Assembly: GCA_047495785.1 (NCBI GenBank)
Contig: JBLDXI010000055.1
Span: forward strand, 1,364,001-1,428,000
Direction: 5' to 3'
DNA from: Lepidodermella squamata
Lineage: Eukaryota > Gastrotricha
DNA: 64,000 nt
In this document: positions 24,601-36,888 of the stretch, piece by piece
Layout of the letters: the number at the start of each line of letters is the position of its first letter
How positions within the stretch are numbered: the first letter of the stretch is position 1
Notes under the pieces: model-generated
The model's input: only the letters and a program-made list of their open reading frames with translations
Database searches by the model: none
Told to the model about the DNA's origin: nothing
Position numbers and translations under genes: made by a program

Positions 24601-27600
24601 GAACAGGTGCACCCTGGCAGCTACGGAATTCCCAAACCGTGGTACTTTTTGTTCACAAAATCTTACTGGGTCGGTTTGTCAAACTTGGACGAATACGACA
24701 CGCCTGGTTGCATTTCCATACTTGTCCGATTGTTTTATAAACTTACCAGACGGCGGCGGAAAATAGTTTCGCTAAATGATAATGATTTCTCGAAATTGTC
24801 AGAAAATGCTGACGATTGGTCTCAAAATCGTAACTACGAGCGAGATCCAAGTGGTTTAGTCCTTGGCGTTCATGTTGATCGTCTCAGTAAAGTTTACAAG
24901 AAAACAGGCAAGGTAGCCGTAAATGGTCTTTCGCTGCGACTGTATGAATCTCAAATAACTGGTTTACTCGGTCATAACGGCGCCGGTAAAACTTCGACCA
25001 TGTCAATTTTGACTGGTATTATACCACCGACATCGGGAACAGTTCGCATCTACGGCCTTGACATCGCGAAAAATCTTGACTCAATTCGAAGTTCCGTTGG
25101 CTTTTGCCCGCAACATGACGTGCTATTCGAGCAACTAACGCCAGAGGAGCATCTTCAGTTCTACAGCGGGCTAAAAAGCGCTCGAGGTTGGTCGAAGGAG
25201 GAGGTCGAAAAAATGCTGCGTGATGTCGGGCTCACCGCGAAAAGTTCGACCCCCGTGAATCATTTATCTGGAGGAATGAAGCGAAAACTGTCGATTGCTC
25301 TAGCTTTCATCGGCAGATCGCGATTAGTTATTTTGGATGAGCCGACAGCTGGCGTCGATCCCTACTCACGCCGCGCCATTTGGGATCTGATCATTAAATA
25401 CAAAAAAGGCCGGACCATTTTGCTGTCAACTCATCACATGGACGAAGCTGATGTTTTGTCTGATAGAATCGCGATTATTTCTAATGGCCGGCTGAAATGC
25501 TGCGGATCGTCGATTTTCCTAAGAAACACTTTCTGTGACGGTTATCATTTGGTTTGCGTGAAAGGCTCGAATCGACGATCTTCGGCATTAGCTACCTCAT
25601 TCATGCAGCAGTACTTGCCTTCCGCTTATCTGTATTCAGAGAGCAGCCAGGAGTTGCATTTCATCCTACCATATGCAGATCAAAATTTATTCGCCGGATT
25701 TTTCAAGCAACTCAACGATTCCATGTCAAATATCGGGGTAATTTCGTATGGCATCTACGATTCGACCCTAGAGGAAGCCTTCCTACAAATCACCCGCACT
25801 GCCCAGAGTGAAGAGGTCGACACTTTTATGGCGGATCGATCGATTCCGGATAACACGCCCAGTTCAGGGCGAAATGACGGCTCGATACAGATGAGACACC
25901 GTCCTCGCCTTGGCCATTCCCGCCAGTCCAGCAATGACTCGCAACGTATCGCTCACGGCTCGTCACATGCTAGGAATTCATCGCTCGATTCGGCGCTGAT
26001 AAGCGTCGATAAAACACCAATGCCGGAGAAGGATAACAGCAAAGCTGATGTGACTTCGTTGCTATCAGCTCAGGGGGTGACGTCAAGCAGCGGCCATCAA
26101 CGGCTTATTGAAGACGTATTTCGCCATCGCCGGCAAGATCGGCCTCGTTTCATACACCTGCGTCACTTCCGAGCTCTTTTCATCAAACGGTTGATCTACG
26201 TGAAACGAAACTGGAAGGTTTTGTTTTCGCAAGTCTTCCTGCCCGCGATTTTCGCTTCGATTGCCATGTCCATGGCGTTGGCTGCGCCGATTTTCGACGA
26301 CCCACCCCCGCTGGATCTGTCGCCGGCTCATTACTACAACGCAACTAAGCCACGTGGTCTTTACACAATTGTCACAAACTACGAGGGACCGGGCGATAAC
26401 CAGGTTTCCAGCCTAGACGGTTGGCGAGACGCCTCATCAGCCGATTTAGTCGACACGTTTTACTTACCGAGTGGAATATCTGCCGAGTGTGTTTTGAGTT
26501 CGAAACATATCAGCCCGCAGAAATTAGTTTCGGACGCGGACTATTTGAGTTACTTCGAGTCGTCTTGTTCAAGATCGTTCACTACTGGTGTTTCGTTGAA
26601 TCTACGAAGGTATCGAGATTACAACAATAAGACGGTCTACCCAATCTGCTCTTGCTCGCACGATTTTTCGACTCTGCAGTGCCCTGATAGCTACGAACGG
26701 CCACCGATTCATCGAATGGTAACAGGCGATTATATTGTAGACCTTGGGCAGCAAAACATGTCCCAATTTTTGCTCAATACCGGCGCTGAATATCGACTTC
26801 ATCGCTATGCGGGTATCGCGTTCGGTAACACCTTGAACCATATACCGGCGAAATTCGGTGAAGGGGCGTCGAGTGACATTCGTGTCTTGGCAACTCGGCA
26901 TGTGACTAATTACTTTTTCGAGCATCGCGGCTTTCATTCGATCCCGGCGTATTTGAACGCTATCAACAACGCTATTTTGAGGGCGAACGTTCAGAAAAAG
27001 CCGCAGCTGGGCAACCCGGCTGCCTACGGTATCACAGTTTACAATCACCCGATCAACGGTACGGATAAACTCGATTTTCAAGATATGGCGTAAGTTGGGC
27101 TGATAAATTGAGAAAGTTTGGTTCATGAATTTTTAAATAGGGTGCAAGGTACAGATATGATGATCGCTGTTTTCATTATCATCGCAATGTCATTCGTTCC
27201 TGCGTCCTTTGTCGTATTTCTCGTTTATGAGAGATCATTACTTGTGAAGCATACTCAGGTAAAAGGAGAAATGAACATTAGGGCAGCCCAAAATCGTAAT
27301 TTTCCAATTTCAGATTATGGCTGGACTACATCCTGTTGTTTACTGGATGGCAAATTATTTTTGGGATTTGATCAACTATTTCGTCCCAGCTGGAGCTTGT
27401 ATTGTATGTCCTGTGTGATTCAATTTTTTCAAAAATTTAAATTTCATTTCTAGTTGGTTTTGGTCATATTCCAAGTGCCGGCGTTCGTCTCTGGGCAAAA
27501 CTTGCCCGCCATTGCCTTGCTATTTCTGCTCTACGGCTGGAGTATGACTCCAATGATGTATCCTCTATCATGGAAATTCACCAACCCTAGCAATGTTTGT

Positions 27601-29344
27601 CTTCGTGTAAGGGTTTTTTGTTTCTAAAATTTTCATAATTTTTCAGGCTTATGTGATATTGGTTGTTTACAATTTGTTCATGGGAACGACTTGTTTGATT
27701 ACGAGCGTTTTACTGGACATGTTCCCTACAACAGCCCTGTTGCAATCGGCGGGTGAATTTTGCAAACTAGCTTTCCTAGTTTTCCCGTCGTATTGCCTGG
27801 GGCGCGGCATTATGGACGTGGCTATGAATCATTACAAAAACGAGTTCTTCTCAATGTCAGGTTGGTATAAAATCAACCTGAAATTCGGAAAAATATCTAA
27901 TTTTTGAATTGTAGGTCAAAACGACAAAATTCGGTCACCATTCGCGTGGGACATTACGATGAGAAATTATGTTGTCATGATTTTTGAAGGCTTCATATTC
28001 TTCGGCGTTACTCTCATTCTGGAATGCTTCTCACGCGGCGATTTTACGTGGTGGTTTAACCGCGGCAAAAAGCGCCGATCTTGGTCGCCGCCAAGCCTAA
28101 GAAATTCCAGCAACGATGACCCTGATGTAATTGCCGAGCGACATCGCGTGATGATGGGAAACACTGAGAACGACCTCCTCGTCATTGATGGCCTGACTAA
28201 GCAATACTCCTCGAAAAACGGCCCATTGGTCGCTGTCGATCGGCTTAGCGTCGGAATTCCACCTGGCGAGTGTTTCGGCCTGCTTGGTCTTAACGGCGCT
28301 GGAAAATCTACAACATTTTCAATGCTGAGTGGGATTCACACCGCAACAGCCGGTGAAGCCCGTCTCGCATCTGAACTGCTATGTGGCCCGGGTAAATCGT
28401 CGTCCGAAGTTCTTCGATCCGTCGGCTATTGCCCCCAGACAGACCCGTTGATCGATGAACTGACGGCTCGTGAGCATCTGGAATTCTACGCTAGGATAAG
28501 AGGAATTGATTCGAAACTCGAGTCGGGAGTTGTTACTTGGCTTCTCGAGCGAATGGGCCTCCAGCTGTATGCCGATAAGCCGAGTCGAACGTTTTCCGGC
28601 GGGACTAAGCGGAAACTATCAGCCGCTCTCGCCTTGCTGGGTGACCCTAGTGTCATTTTGCTGGACGAACCAACAACTGGCATGGACCCAGGTTCGAGAC
28701 GATTTCTATGGAATTTGATCCTAGAGCTGCGCAGTGAAAATCGCCTAATTGTGCTGACCTCACATAGTATGGAAGAATGCGAGGTCTTATGCAGTCGTTT
28801 AGGCGTAATGATTGCCGGAAATTTGCGCTGTTTAGGCAGTGCGCAGCAGCTCAAGGACAAATTTGGCAATGGTTATATGATATCAGTTCGAGTTCCTCCT
28901 GGCAACAGCCGCGATTTCGGCCGATCTGAATCTGTAGTTGAATTGCTGAATGTTGCCTTCGATCGGGCGGGTATCAGCCCAGCGTCTTGGCGTTTTATTG
29001 CTCAACGACATCAAATCGTCGAATTGGCGCTTTTAGATGCTCGGCCTGACTTGAGTGTTGTATTCAACATGCTGCTTGGGCTGAAATTATCTCGTAAAAT
29101 AGAAGATTTTTCTGTTTCACAGAATACTCTCGATAACGTAAGTTTCTCTATTTTTTCGAGTTAATCCTTTTTATAAACAATTCCGTAACAGGTCTTTCTC
29201 CATTTGGCGCAAGGAACTCAAGCTCCGAAGTCTGGTTCGCGGAGCTCGGTTTCAGAAGGTGTCGCCGTAGTCGACCCATCTGCAGTTGTGTGGGCGGACG
29301 ATGAGTTTGAAGAGATACACGATACTGCGGTTCTTGTCGCCTGA
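21647..29344 (+). CDS. ABCA-2: full-length ABCA-family transporter (12 exons)
   Basis: Exons: 21647-21712, 21774-22409, 22477-22734, 22782-23722, 23779-23922, 23973-27089, 27141-27258, 27314-27403, 27454-27594, 27647-27860, 27915-29137, 29192-29344. The product is 2366 aa. The order is FYQLKLLLWKNFLIKRR start, TM1, large extracellular domain (to about residue 680), TMD1, NBD1 (GHNGAGKT near 1012, LSGGMKRKL near 1112), a Ser/Arg linker of about 120 aa with RxxS motifs, TMD2 with a CSC...C EGF-like segment, NBD2 (GLNGAGKST near 2030, FSGGTKRKL near 2134) and a terminal exon beginning VFLHLA. Acceptors at 22476 and the donor at 27595 (rather than GTAAGG at 27607) were set by phase and paralogue alignment. 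Both ATPase sites look intact. AATAAA is at 29514-29519. Part of exon 6 is nearly identical to ABCA-3. Confidence 0.9.
23973..24636 (+). repeat. Gene-conversion tract, copy in ABCA-2
   Basis: Nucleotides 23973-24636 match 31493-32156 in ABCA-3 with about 20 differences by manual count, nearly all silent. Identity falls sharply right after the codons for GIPK. It encodes TMD1 helices 2-6. Confidence 0.85.
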
Positions 29345-29513
29345 TAGCTCGATGAGAAGCTAACTTCGTCCTGTTATCTTGCCGGTTGAAAACTGATTTC
29401 AAATTTTAGTAAATTTAGTCTGCTATAATCATTTGAACATTTTCTGAACTCACATTATTTTAGCCGTGTTTTGGAATCTTGATTGAAAAGTTTGTATTTT
29501 GAAACTGAAGGGG

Positions 29514-29626
29514 AATAAAGTTTGAATGATCGCGTGAAATTTGAACGCTATTTTTATTTTATTATAACTTGTTAGATCACTCGTGCCCATCTCGGCACGC
29601 GACGCAATTTTTGAATCATTTTCCAG
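29514..29626 (+). promoter_or_regulatory. Poly(A) signal and acceptor between ABCA-2 and ABCA-3
   Basis: AATAAA at 29514-29519 is followed by the acceptor TTTTCCAG ending at 29626, about 107 nt later and 59 bp before the ABCA-3 ATG. That spacing is typical of nematode intercistronic regions. Confidence 0.4.
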
Positions 29627-29684
29627 TTTTAATTCGAGGACTTCTTACGAGGCGAATCTTCAAGTCAGAACCTCAGAATACTGA

Positions 29685-32600
29685 ATGGCGAGATTTTATC
29701 AGTTGAAATGGCTGCTGTGGAAAAATTGGCTGATCAAGCGAAGGCGACCGGTATCTTCGGCTTTATTTTACGATTTTTTCACGCCCTGAAAATTATTTCG
29801 TTCAATAGTTCACCTTGATTTTGGAAATCACGGTCCCTCTCGTACTTTTTTGTGTCATGAGTTTGATCCGGTACAACAACCCGCCTGTCCCTACTTTTAG
29901 CCAGAATTCCAGAGCAATGCCGCTGCCGTCGGCTGGTCTTATATCGATGCTTCAAGCTCTTTGCAGCGAAAACTTGCCATTCAATGGTGACGGGTTGCCT
30001 ATTTTAAATGAAAATTCAACGTAATTTACCACTTCAAGCCTGGCTATCAGATATGAATTTTGGAATATTTGCAGGCTCTATTCTTGGTTAGAAAAAGCTG
30101 ATGAGACAACACGGCGCTTGTCATCTGTCGATTTCGAAGAATTTTTCTCGAGCTATGCGCGCAGTGTTGATGACTTGGCTATCGTATTGCCGTTGATAGA
30201 CGAGATTATCAATGATCCGTCCGACAATCTGAAAATGGAGTCAGGAATTTTCGGTCGTCTTAGGCAAGACGTGAGTCTGAAACGATTTCTAAGATTATTT
30301 TAGAGCATGTTTGAAGTTGGAAGATTTCACTTTGTTCCACTCGATTTTGAATAACTTGGCCGAACTCGCATCTGCCTTTTCGCTTGGAGAATGCCAGCTT
30401 CATCATGGCGTCGATGACACATTTTCCTTCTCACAACTTTGGAAATTTTACGAAGGCATAAAACCAATGATTTGCCCTCATAATGGCACTTCGAAAGGGG
30501 TTGCGAACGATGACTCGCTTCATTTCCGGCGTGGAGTTGATAGGTACGCGTCTATCTGGAAAGAGCTGCTTCAAAGAAAACCGGAAGTTTTGTATACACC
30601 ATCGGATCATCCTGGAACACGAGCAATAATGAAGGCATCAAACAGAACATTCGAGCTGATAGATGAGGCTAATAACTTAGCTAGATCTTGGTCCTATTCA
30701 CGAAGCCTCGAACTCCATCAATATTTTTCAAAGGCTGAAATAATTGAAAAATTGGATTTAATATTTAATGTAAGCGCGAAAGTGTTTGGTTGCATAGATA
30801 ATTGTTGAGTTTTACAGGCACATGATAAATTGCGACATCGAAACGATACATTTTCAAGAGAGATTATCAAATTATTCCCAGAGGTCAATTTGTTTTTATC
30901 GCTGGAACTCCGCAACGCATCGGGTATCGAGCAACAACTAAGTGTGGTCGATAACGCATCTTGCTGGTGGATCAAAACGGTTTCAAAATTGGATCTCACT
31001 ATATTCAAACCTTACCATCACGAATATGAAGCTGTCGATTATGCCTTGAGCAGAGCTTGGAAAGAAAATGCGACAGTCTTAGCCATTGTCGGGTTCAATT
31101 TCACTGATAATGGCAGAATCCTCCCGGAAATTGTTGGCTACAAAATTCGAATGAATTCGACATTGCTGCCGAGTGTACGCAAAATTCGGCCTATCTATTG
31201 GTCACCGATTCCTCGCAATTGGGATTACGAATATTATTTGTAAGTTATTTGTTTCTTTCTCTACAAATTTCCTGTTAATGACGGGGCATGACAGATCAGG
31301 CTTTGTCTTCTTGCAAGACATCATCGACCGAGCAATTATCAGTGTTCAAGTCGGCCACAATGTTATGGAGCCTGGGACATTTGCGACTAACATGCCAATC
31401 CCATGCTATCTTTACGATACATTTCTATTTATGAACAGGTAGGTATGAACCATCAAATTTAACAAAATTAAAATATTTCGATTTTTCAATAGCATGATCT
31501 TGCCATTATGCATGACTATCAGCTTCGTTTATACCGCGGCGATCCTCGTTCAAAATATCGTTTCGGAGAAAGAACTTCGGCTGAAGGAATTTATGAAGGT
31601 CATGGGCCTCAGCAATGTCATCCATGGCCTCGCCTGGTTCATAACAGCCTTCATCCAGCTGTCGATTTCAATGACGATTGTCACGTTTATCCTGCGATAC
31701 TCGCAAGTGCTGCTGCACAGCAACCCTCTTATCATCTGGCTGATTCTGGAAATCTTCGCCATTGCCACGATCACGTTCGCCTTCCTCGTCAGTTCGTTGT
31801 TCTCGAAGGCGAAAATCGCCTCGGCCACCGCTGGCATGATGTACTTTCTGTCGTACGTGCCTTCGATGTGCATCGGCATTCGCGAGGACATTGCCGGCGG
31901 CGTCATTTCGCCCGTTTTCAAACACATCTCCAGCCTGATGTCGACGTCGGCGTTCGGTCTCGGCTGCAAGTACATATCGCTGCACGAGTCTGAGAGCACC
32001 GGCGTGCAATGGAACAACATCGGCGTCTCCCCCATCGAACACGACACATTTTCACTGCTGCATTGCTGTGGATACTTGATTTTGGACTCGGTCCTTTACG
32101 CAGTTATGGCCTGGTACATTGAACAGGTGCACCCTGGCAGCTATGGAATTCCTAAATCTCTCCTATTCTTCCTAAAGAAGGATTTTTGGTCTTATTCGCG
32201 TCTAAATGAAGCCTCAACCGCAGGTGTAGGCCGTGAAGAAAATATGTACGACGATTGCCCTATTAAATCGCCAGTTGGTGTCGAGGTCAGCAATCTCACC
32301 CAAATTTACAGTTCTTATGGAAAAGTTGCTTTGAAAGATTTTTCTTTCGTTTTATTCGAGTCACAAGTCGCTAGCCTTTTGGGGCACAATGGAGCAGGTA
32401 AAACTACACTGGTCTCAGTTTTAACTGGTGTTTTACCCCCAAGCTCTGGAACTGTTCGCATCTACGGCCTTGATGTGGTGTCTAATATTGAAGCTATTCG
32501 CCGATCAATGGGATTTTGTCCTCAACACGATGTTCTGTTCGAAAATCTGACGCCCCAAGAGCATTTAGACTTGTACTGTGGCTTGAAGCAAGTATCGAGC

Positions 32601-35600
32601 GGCTGCAAAGACGACGTATATCCTATACTAACGGAGCTGGGGTTAGAGGACAAATTATTAGTTCCAGTTAAAAACTTGTCAGGTGGAATGAGGCGAAAAT
32701 TGTGCATTGCTTTAGCTTTTATTGGAGGTTCAAAGTTGGTGATACTCGACGAGCCAACGTCTGGAGTTGACCCATACTCACGACGGGCAATTTGGGACCT
32801 TATTCTGAAGTTCAAAGCTGGCAGAACAATTTTAATATCAACCCATCACATGGACGAGGCTGAAGTGTTATCAGATCGAATCGCGGTAATCTCTAATGGC
32901 GAACTTAATTGCTTGGCATCGCCAATAAGTCTCCGCGAAAAATGTGCCGGCTACCATCTTATCTGCGTGAAAAATTCGGATACAGTGATTAACCAATCCG
33001 ATCGATTGGTCAATTTCTTTGAACGTTTTCTTACATCGGTTTCTCTGAAATCTGAGACGAAGCAAGAGATGCACTTCGTCCTGCCCTACTCTGATGTGGA
33101 TCGATTTCCTGGGCTCCTTGAACAATTGGAATCTTCGTTGAGCGATGAGCTGGGTCTCTACTCTTTTGGCCTGCGTGATTCGACTCTTGAAGAAGCGTTT
33201 CACAAGATCAACGGCAGTTTAAATGAGCCACCGGAATGCTCTTTGACTTCAGAATCTACGTCGCGTTTTCGATCTTCGCGTTCATCTCCTAATCACTTCA
33301 AACATTTTCGAGCGCTATTTTGGAAACGATTTCTGTGTGTCAGGCGAAGCTACAAGCTGATTTTCTCCCAGGTAGTCTTACCTGTGCTGTGCGCGACTAT
33401 AGCTATGTCGTTGACCTTGGCTACGCGTGTTTCCGAGAACCCGGCGCCTCTCAACTTGTCACCTGGTCAGTTTCACGGAGTAACAAAACCGCAAGGTCTA
33501 TTCACCACAATTGCTAATTACGAACCTGGCGAAAGTAGCAAACCTATAGTAGGACCTGATGGTTGGTCTGATGCGGACGCTACTGCTCTGCATGATAGCT
33601 TTCAATCCGTTACAGGATCGTTTCTTAGTAGTAATGACTCTTCGCGATATTACCCGATGTGCGTGTGCAGACGGGACTTTTCTGGTTTGCAATGCTCGGG
33701 TAATTACTCGAGACCCCCTGTCTATCGTAGGTCTGACGGCGATTTCATCGTCGATATCGGTCCGCAAAATATGAGCGAATATCTCATGTCCTCGGCCAGT
33801 GAATACAAACGCCATCGTTACGGCTCGATCACTTTCGGCAATGACTTGCATTATGTCCCCGAGCAGTTCGGTAATGGCACCACCGGCGAGCTTCGGCGTC
33901 TCATTACTCGCCGGGTTGTCAACTACTATTTCGAGCATAGAGCCTTCCACGCTGTACCTGCGTATCTCAATGAAGTTAATAACGCTATCCTGAAGGCGAA
34001 TATCAGACGAAAGGCAGACCTAGGCGATCCTAATTCGTTTGCTATCCGGACTTTCAACCATCCGCTGAATGGGACTGATAAAATTGAATTTCAGGACATG
34101 ACGTGAGTTATCCATCGAAATCAATTGAAATTTTCCAAGTGAGATTTTCCTGTGAACAGAGCCCATGGGACGTATTTGGCGGTTGCTATCTTCCTCTTGA
34201 TAGCCATGGCATTTGTTTCCGCATCGGTGATAGTCTTCCCAGTAAGGGAACGCACCATGCTGGCGAAACACCTCCAGGTGAGGGTCAAAATAGACATTAT
34301 CTGATTTTTCTCAATCTGCTTCGTTTTCGAAGGTGATGGCTGGTTTGGATCCAATAACTTATTGGGTGACCAGCTTTGTCTGGGACTTGTTGAATTACAC
34401 AATACCAGCTGGTCTTTGCATAGTGAGCTTCGATTTTTCTTCTTTATGTAATGAAACTTCCTAAAATCTAACATTAGGCTGTATTCGCGGCATTCCAAGA
34501 ACCAGCTTTTACCCATGGTTCTAATTTACTGGCCATTTCAATTCTGTTCATCCTTCAAGGCTGGTCGGTTATTCCAATGATGTACCCGTTATCATGGCGG
34601 TTTGATAACCCCAGCATGGTAGGAGCTTTCATCTAATCATTTTTCTAATCAATCTCTACTTTCAGGCTTATGTTATTCTGGTAGTCTTTCAAATAATGAT
34701 CGGTAGCACTTGCCTCATCTCGGCGTTTTACCTTGACACGTTTTCGGCCGATTCTAACTTGAGAAAAGCTCTCGAAGTTGTATTCCTCATTTTTCCATCC
34801 TATTGCCTGGGCCGTGGGGTAGTGGACATAGCAACAAATCATTACAAAAACGAATATTTCGAATTATCAGGTCTGAATTAAGAGAAAAAGGATGACTCAT
34901 TTTCTACACACTTAAACTCATGGTTCAGGGCAGTATGATATGGTTGTCTCTCCGCTCTCTTGGGACGTAACTCTTCAAAAGTACGTAATAATGGCAATCA
35001 AGGGTGTATTACTGTTTCTCCTCACCCTACTTCTTGAGGCCTTGCTACCGTACGACTTCTCCTGCGCCCGGCAATCTAAGAAACCAGCCTGGACTTCGCC
35101 GAAAAGTTGGAAATCCGACGATCCCTCAGTTAGAGCTGAAAGGGAGCGTGTTACTAAAGGCCACTGTGAAGACGATTTGCTGGTTTTGAAATGCTTGACG
35201 AAACTCTACCCGACGAAGGCCGGTCATCTGCATGCAGTTGACCGATTGTGCCTAGGCTTATCACCCGGCGAGTGCTTTGGCCTGCTCGGGTTGAATGGTG
35301 CTGGAAAATCGACGACTTTCTCAATGCTGAGCGGAATTACTCGTTCGACCTATGGCGAAGCTCTACTAGGCTCAAATTTGTTATGTGGGCCCGGGACTAT
35401 GGGTACAGCTCTCTACATGTCGATTGGATATTGCCCCCAGATGGATCCTTTGATTGATGAGCTGACAGCTCGCGAACATTTGCAGCTCTACGCGCGAATT
35501 CGAGGCATTGAGCAGGAATCTTCTGTAGTTTCCCATCTAATTCAGCGATTAGGACTTGAATTATACGCAGATCGGCCTGTCGCAACTTATTCAGGTGGTA

Positions 35601-36304
35601 CGAAACGGAAATTATCAGTCGCTATAGCTTTGATTGGGGACCCACCAGTGCTCCTGCTCGATGAGCCGACAACTGGAATGGACCCTCTGTCGAAAAGGCA
35701 TCTTTGGGACTTGATCTTAGAGCTTGGAAAGGAAGGTCGCGTCGTTATCATGTCATCGCATAGTATGGAAGAGAGCGAGATTCTCTGCACTCGGCTCGGT
35801 ATAATGGTCGCTGGTAAATTGCAGTGCCTTGGTAGCGCTCAGCAGCTCAAAGAAAAAGCTGGAAATAGCTACACTGCCATCTTGAGATTGCCCCAGTCCG
35901 CTGAAAATATTAATATTTCCGAAAAGATAGAAACGGCTCTGGGTGATGTTGGTTTTCAAGGAGATTCCTGGCGCTTTGTGGCCAGACGTCCGGCTATTCT
36001 AGAGCTTGCGTTTCATGACTCACGCCCTAATCTCGGTCGTATTTTTAAAGCGATGACCCAGCTAAAAACGAGTGGTTGTATTTTGGACTTTTCTGTGACT
36101 CAGCATACGCTCGAAAACGTAGGCGTTACGTTTTATTGATAAGATAATGACTAACCTATATGTCTGTTCCAGGTATTTCTGCGGCTGGCACAAGGCTCCG
36201 GTGATTCAAACTATTATCGTAGTAGTAGTGGCGAGTCTACCCTTCAACTAGACGTGGAGAGTGATAATAGTGTCACGGTGGCTGATTCACAGTTAATTGC
36301 TTGA
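29685..36304 (+). CDS. ABCA-3: ABCA-family transporter with reduced ECD1 and linker (13 exons)
   Basis: Exons: 29685-29750, 29809-30020, 30075-30270, 30317-30769, 30818-31239, 31295-31438, 31493-34102, 34160-34277, 34333-34422, 34478-34618, 34666-34870, 34929-36118, 36173-36304. The product is 1992 aa. The plan matches ABCA-1 but the part before TMD1 is only about 497 residues and the NBD1-TMD2 linker only about 30. NBD1 has GHNGAGKT near 794 and LSGGMRRKL near 893. NBD2 has GLNGAGKST near 1670 and YSGGTKRKL near 1774. The last exon begins VFLRLA. The exon 4 acceptor at 30315-30316 (GAAG) is unusual but is the only one matching both phase and the paralogue boundary. AATAAA is at 36415-36420. 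Apart from the converted tract its NBD1 half is clearly diverged from ABCA-2. Confidence 0.88.
31493..32156 (+). repeat. Gene-conversion tract, copy in ABCA-3
   Basis: Near-identical to 23973-24636 in ABCA-2: about 97 % of bases and all but two residues (D to N, F to V). Flanking coding sequence is much more diverged on both sides. Confidence 0.85.
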
Positions 36305-36420
36305 ATGACATGGGCTCTAAACGGAATTTGATTTTTTGATGTTAACTTATTGGCGGCCTCGATGGTGCGCTCTGACACTCCCCACCATGGCCACACCAGC
36401 CTGGTAACGTGATAAATAAA

Positions 36421-36888
36421 CGTAGTGGTGTTGTTATTGTTGTTGTGTCTTCGAAATCTGACCGGAAATTGCACCTGAATGCAGTGCAACGGTGTCAACT
36501 AAACGCTGGCGTTTGCACTTGATCTAAACTTGTCTTGGCCTGGATTCCGCAAGATCCCGTATCCTGTTGATATCTCTCGAGCTGCGTTTATATCTCCAGT
36601 CATCCGGTAAACGCATGACGGGGCGCTAAACTGGTGAATAACTCTTGAGTAAACACAAATATAAGAAAGTGCGAGACTTCCAGGAAGTACCCAATAAGCA
36701 CGCATTTTCGAGATAAAGGTCACATTTAATCGGAAAAAAACAAACTGCGATAAGGCTCGACATCAGAAAACCTAAATAAAACAATTGCCAGCGCAGTACT
36801 TGAGAGTTTGCGGCATTGTTATTCAAATCGTAATTTACGACAACCCAACTATTTTTCTTTGAAAGAGGAGTGTTGCAAACTATTAGCC
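36421..36888. other. Spacer between ABCA-3 and ABCA-4
   Basis: About 470 bp with no supported coding sequence. It presumably includes the ABCA-4 promoter or leader. No motif stands out. Confidence 0.4.
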
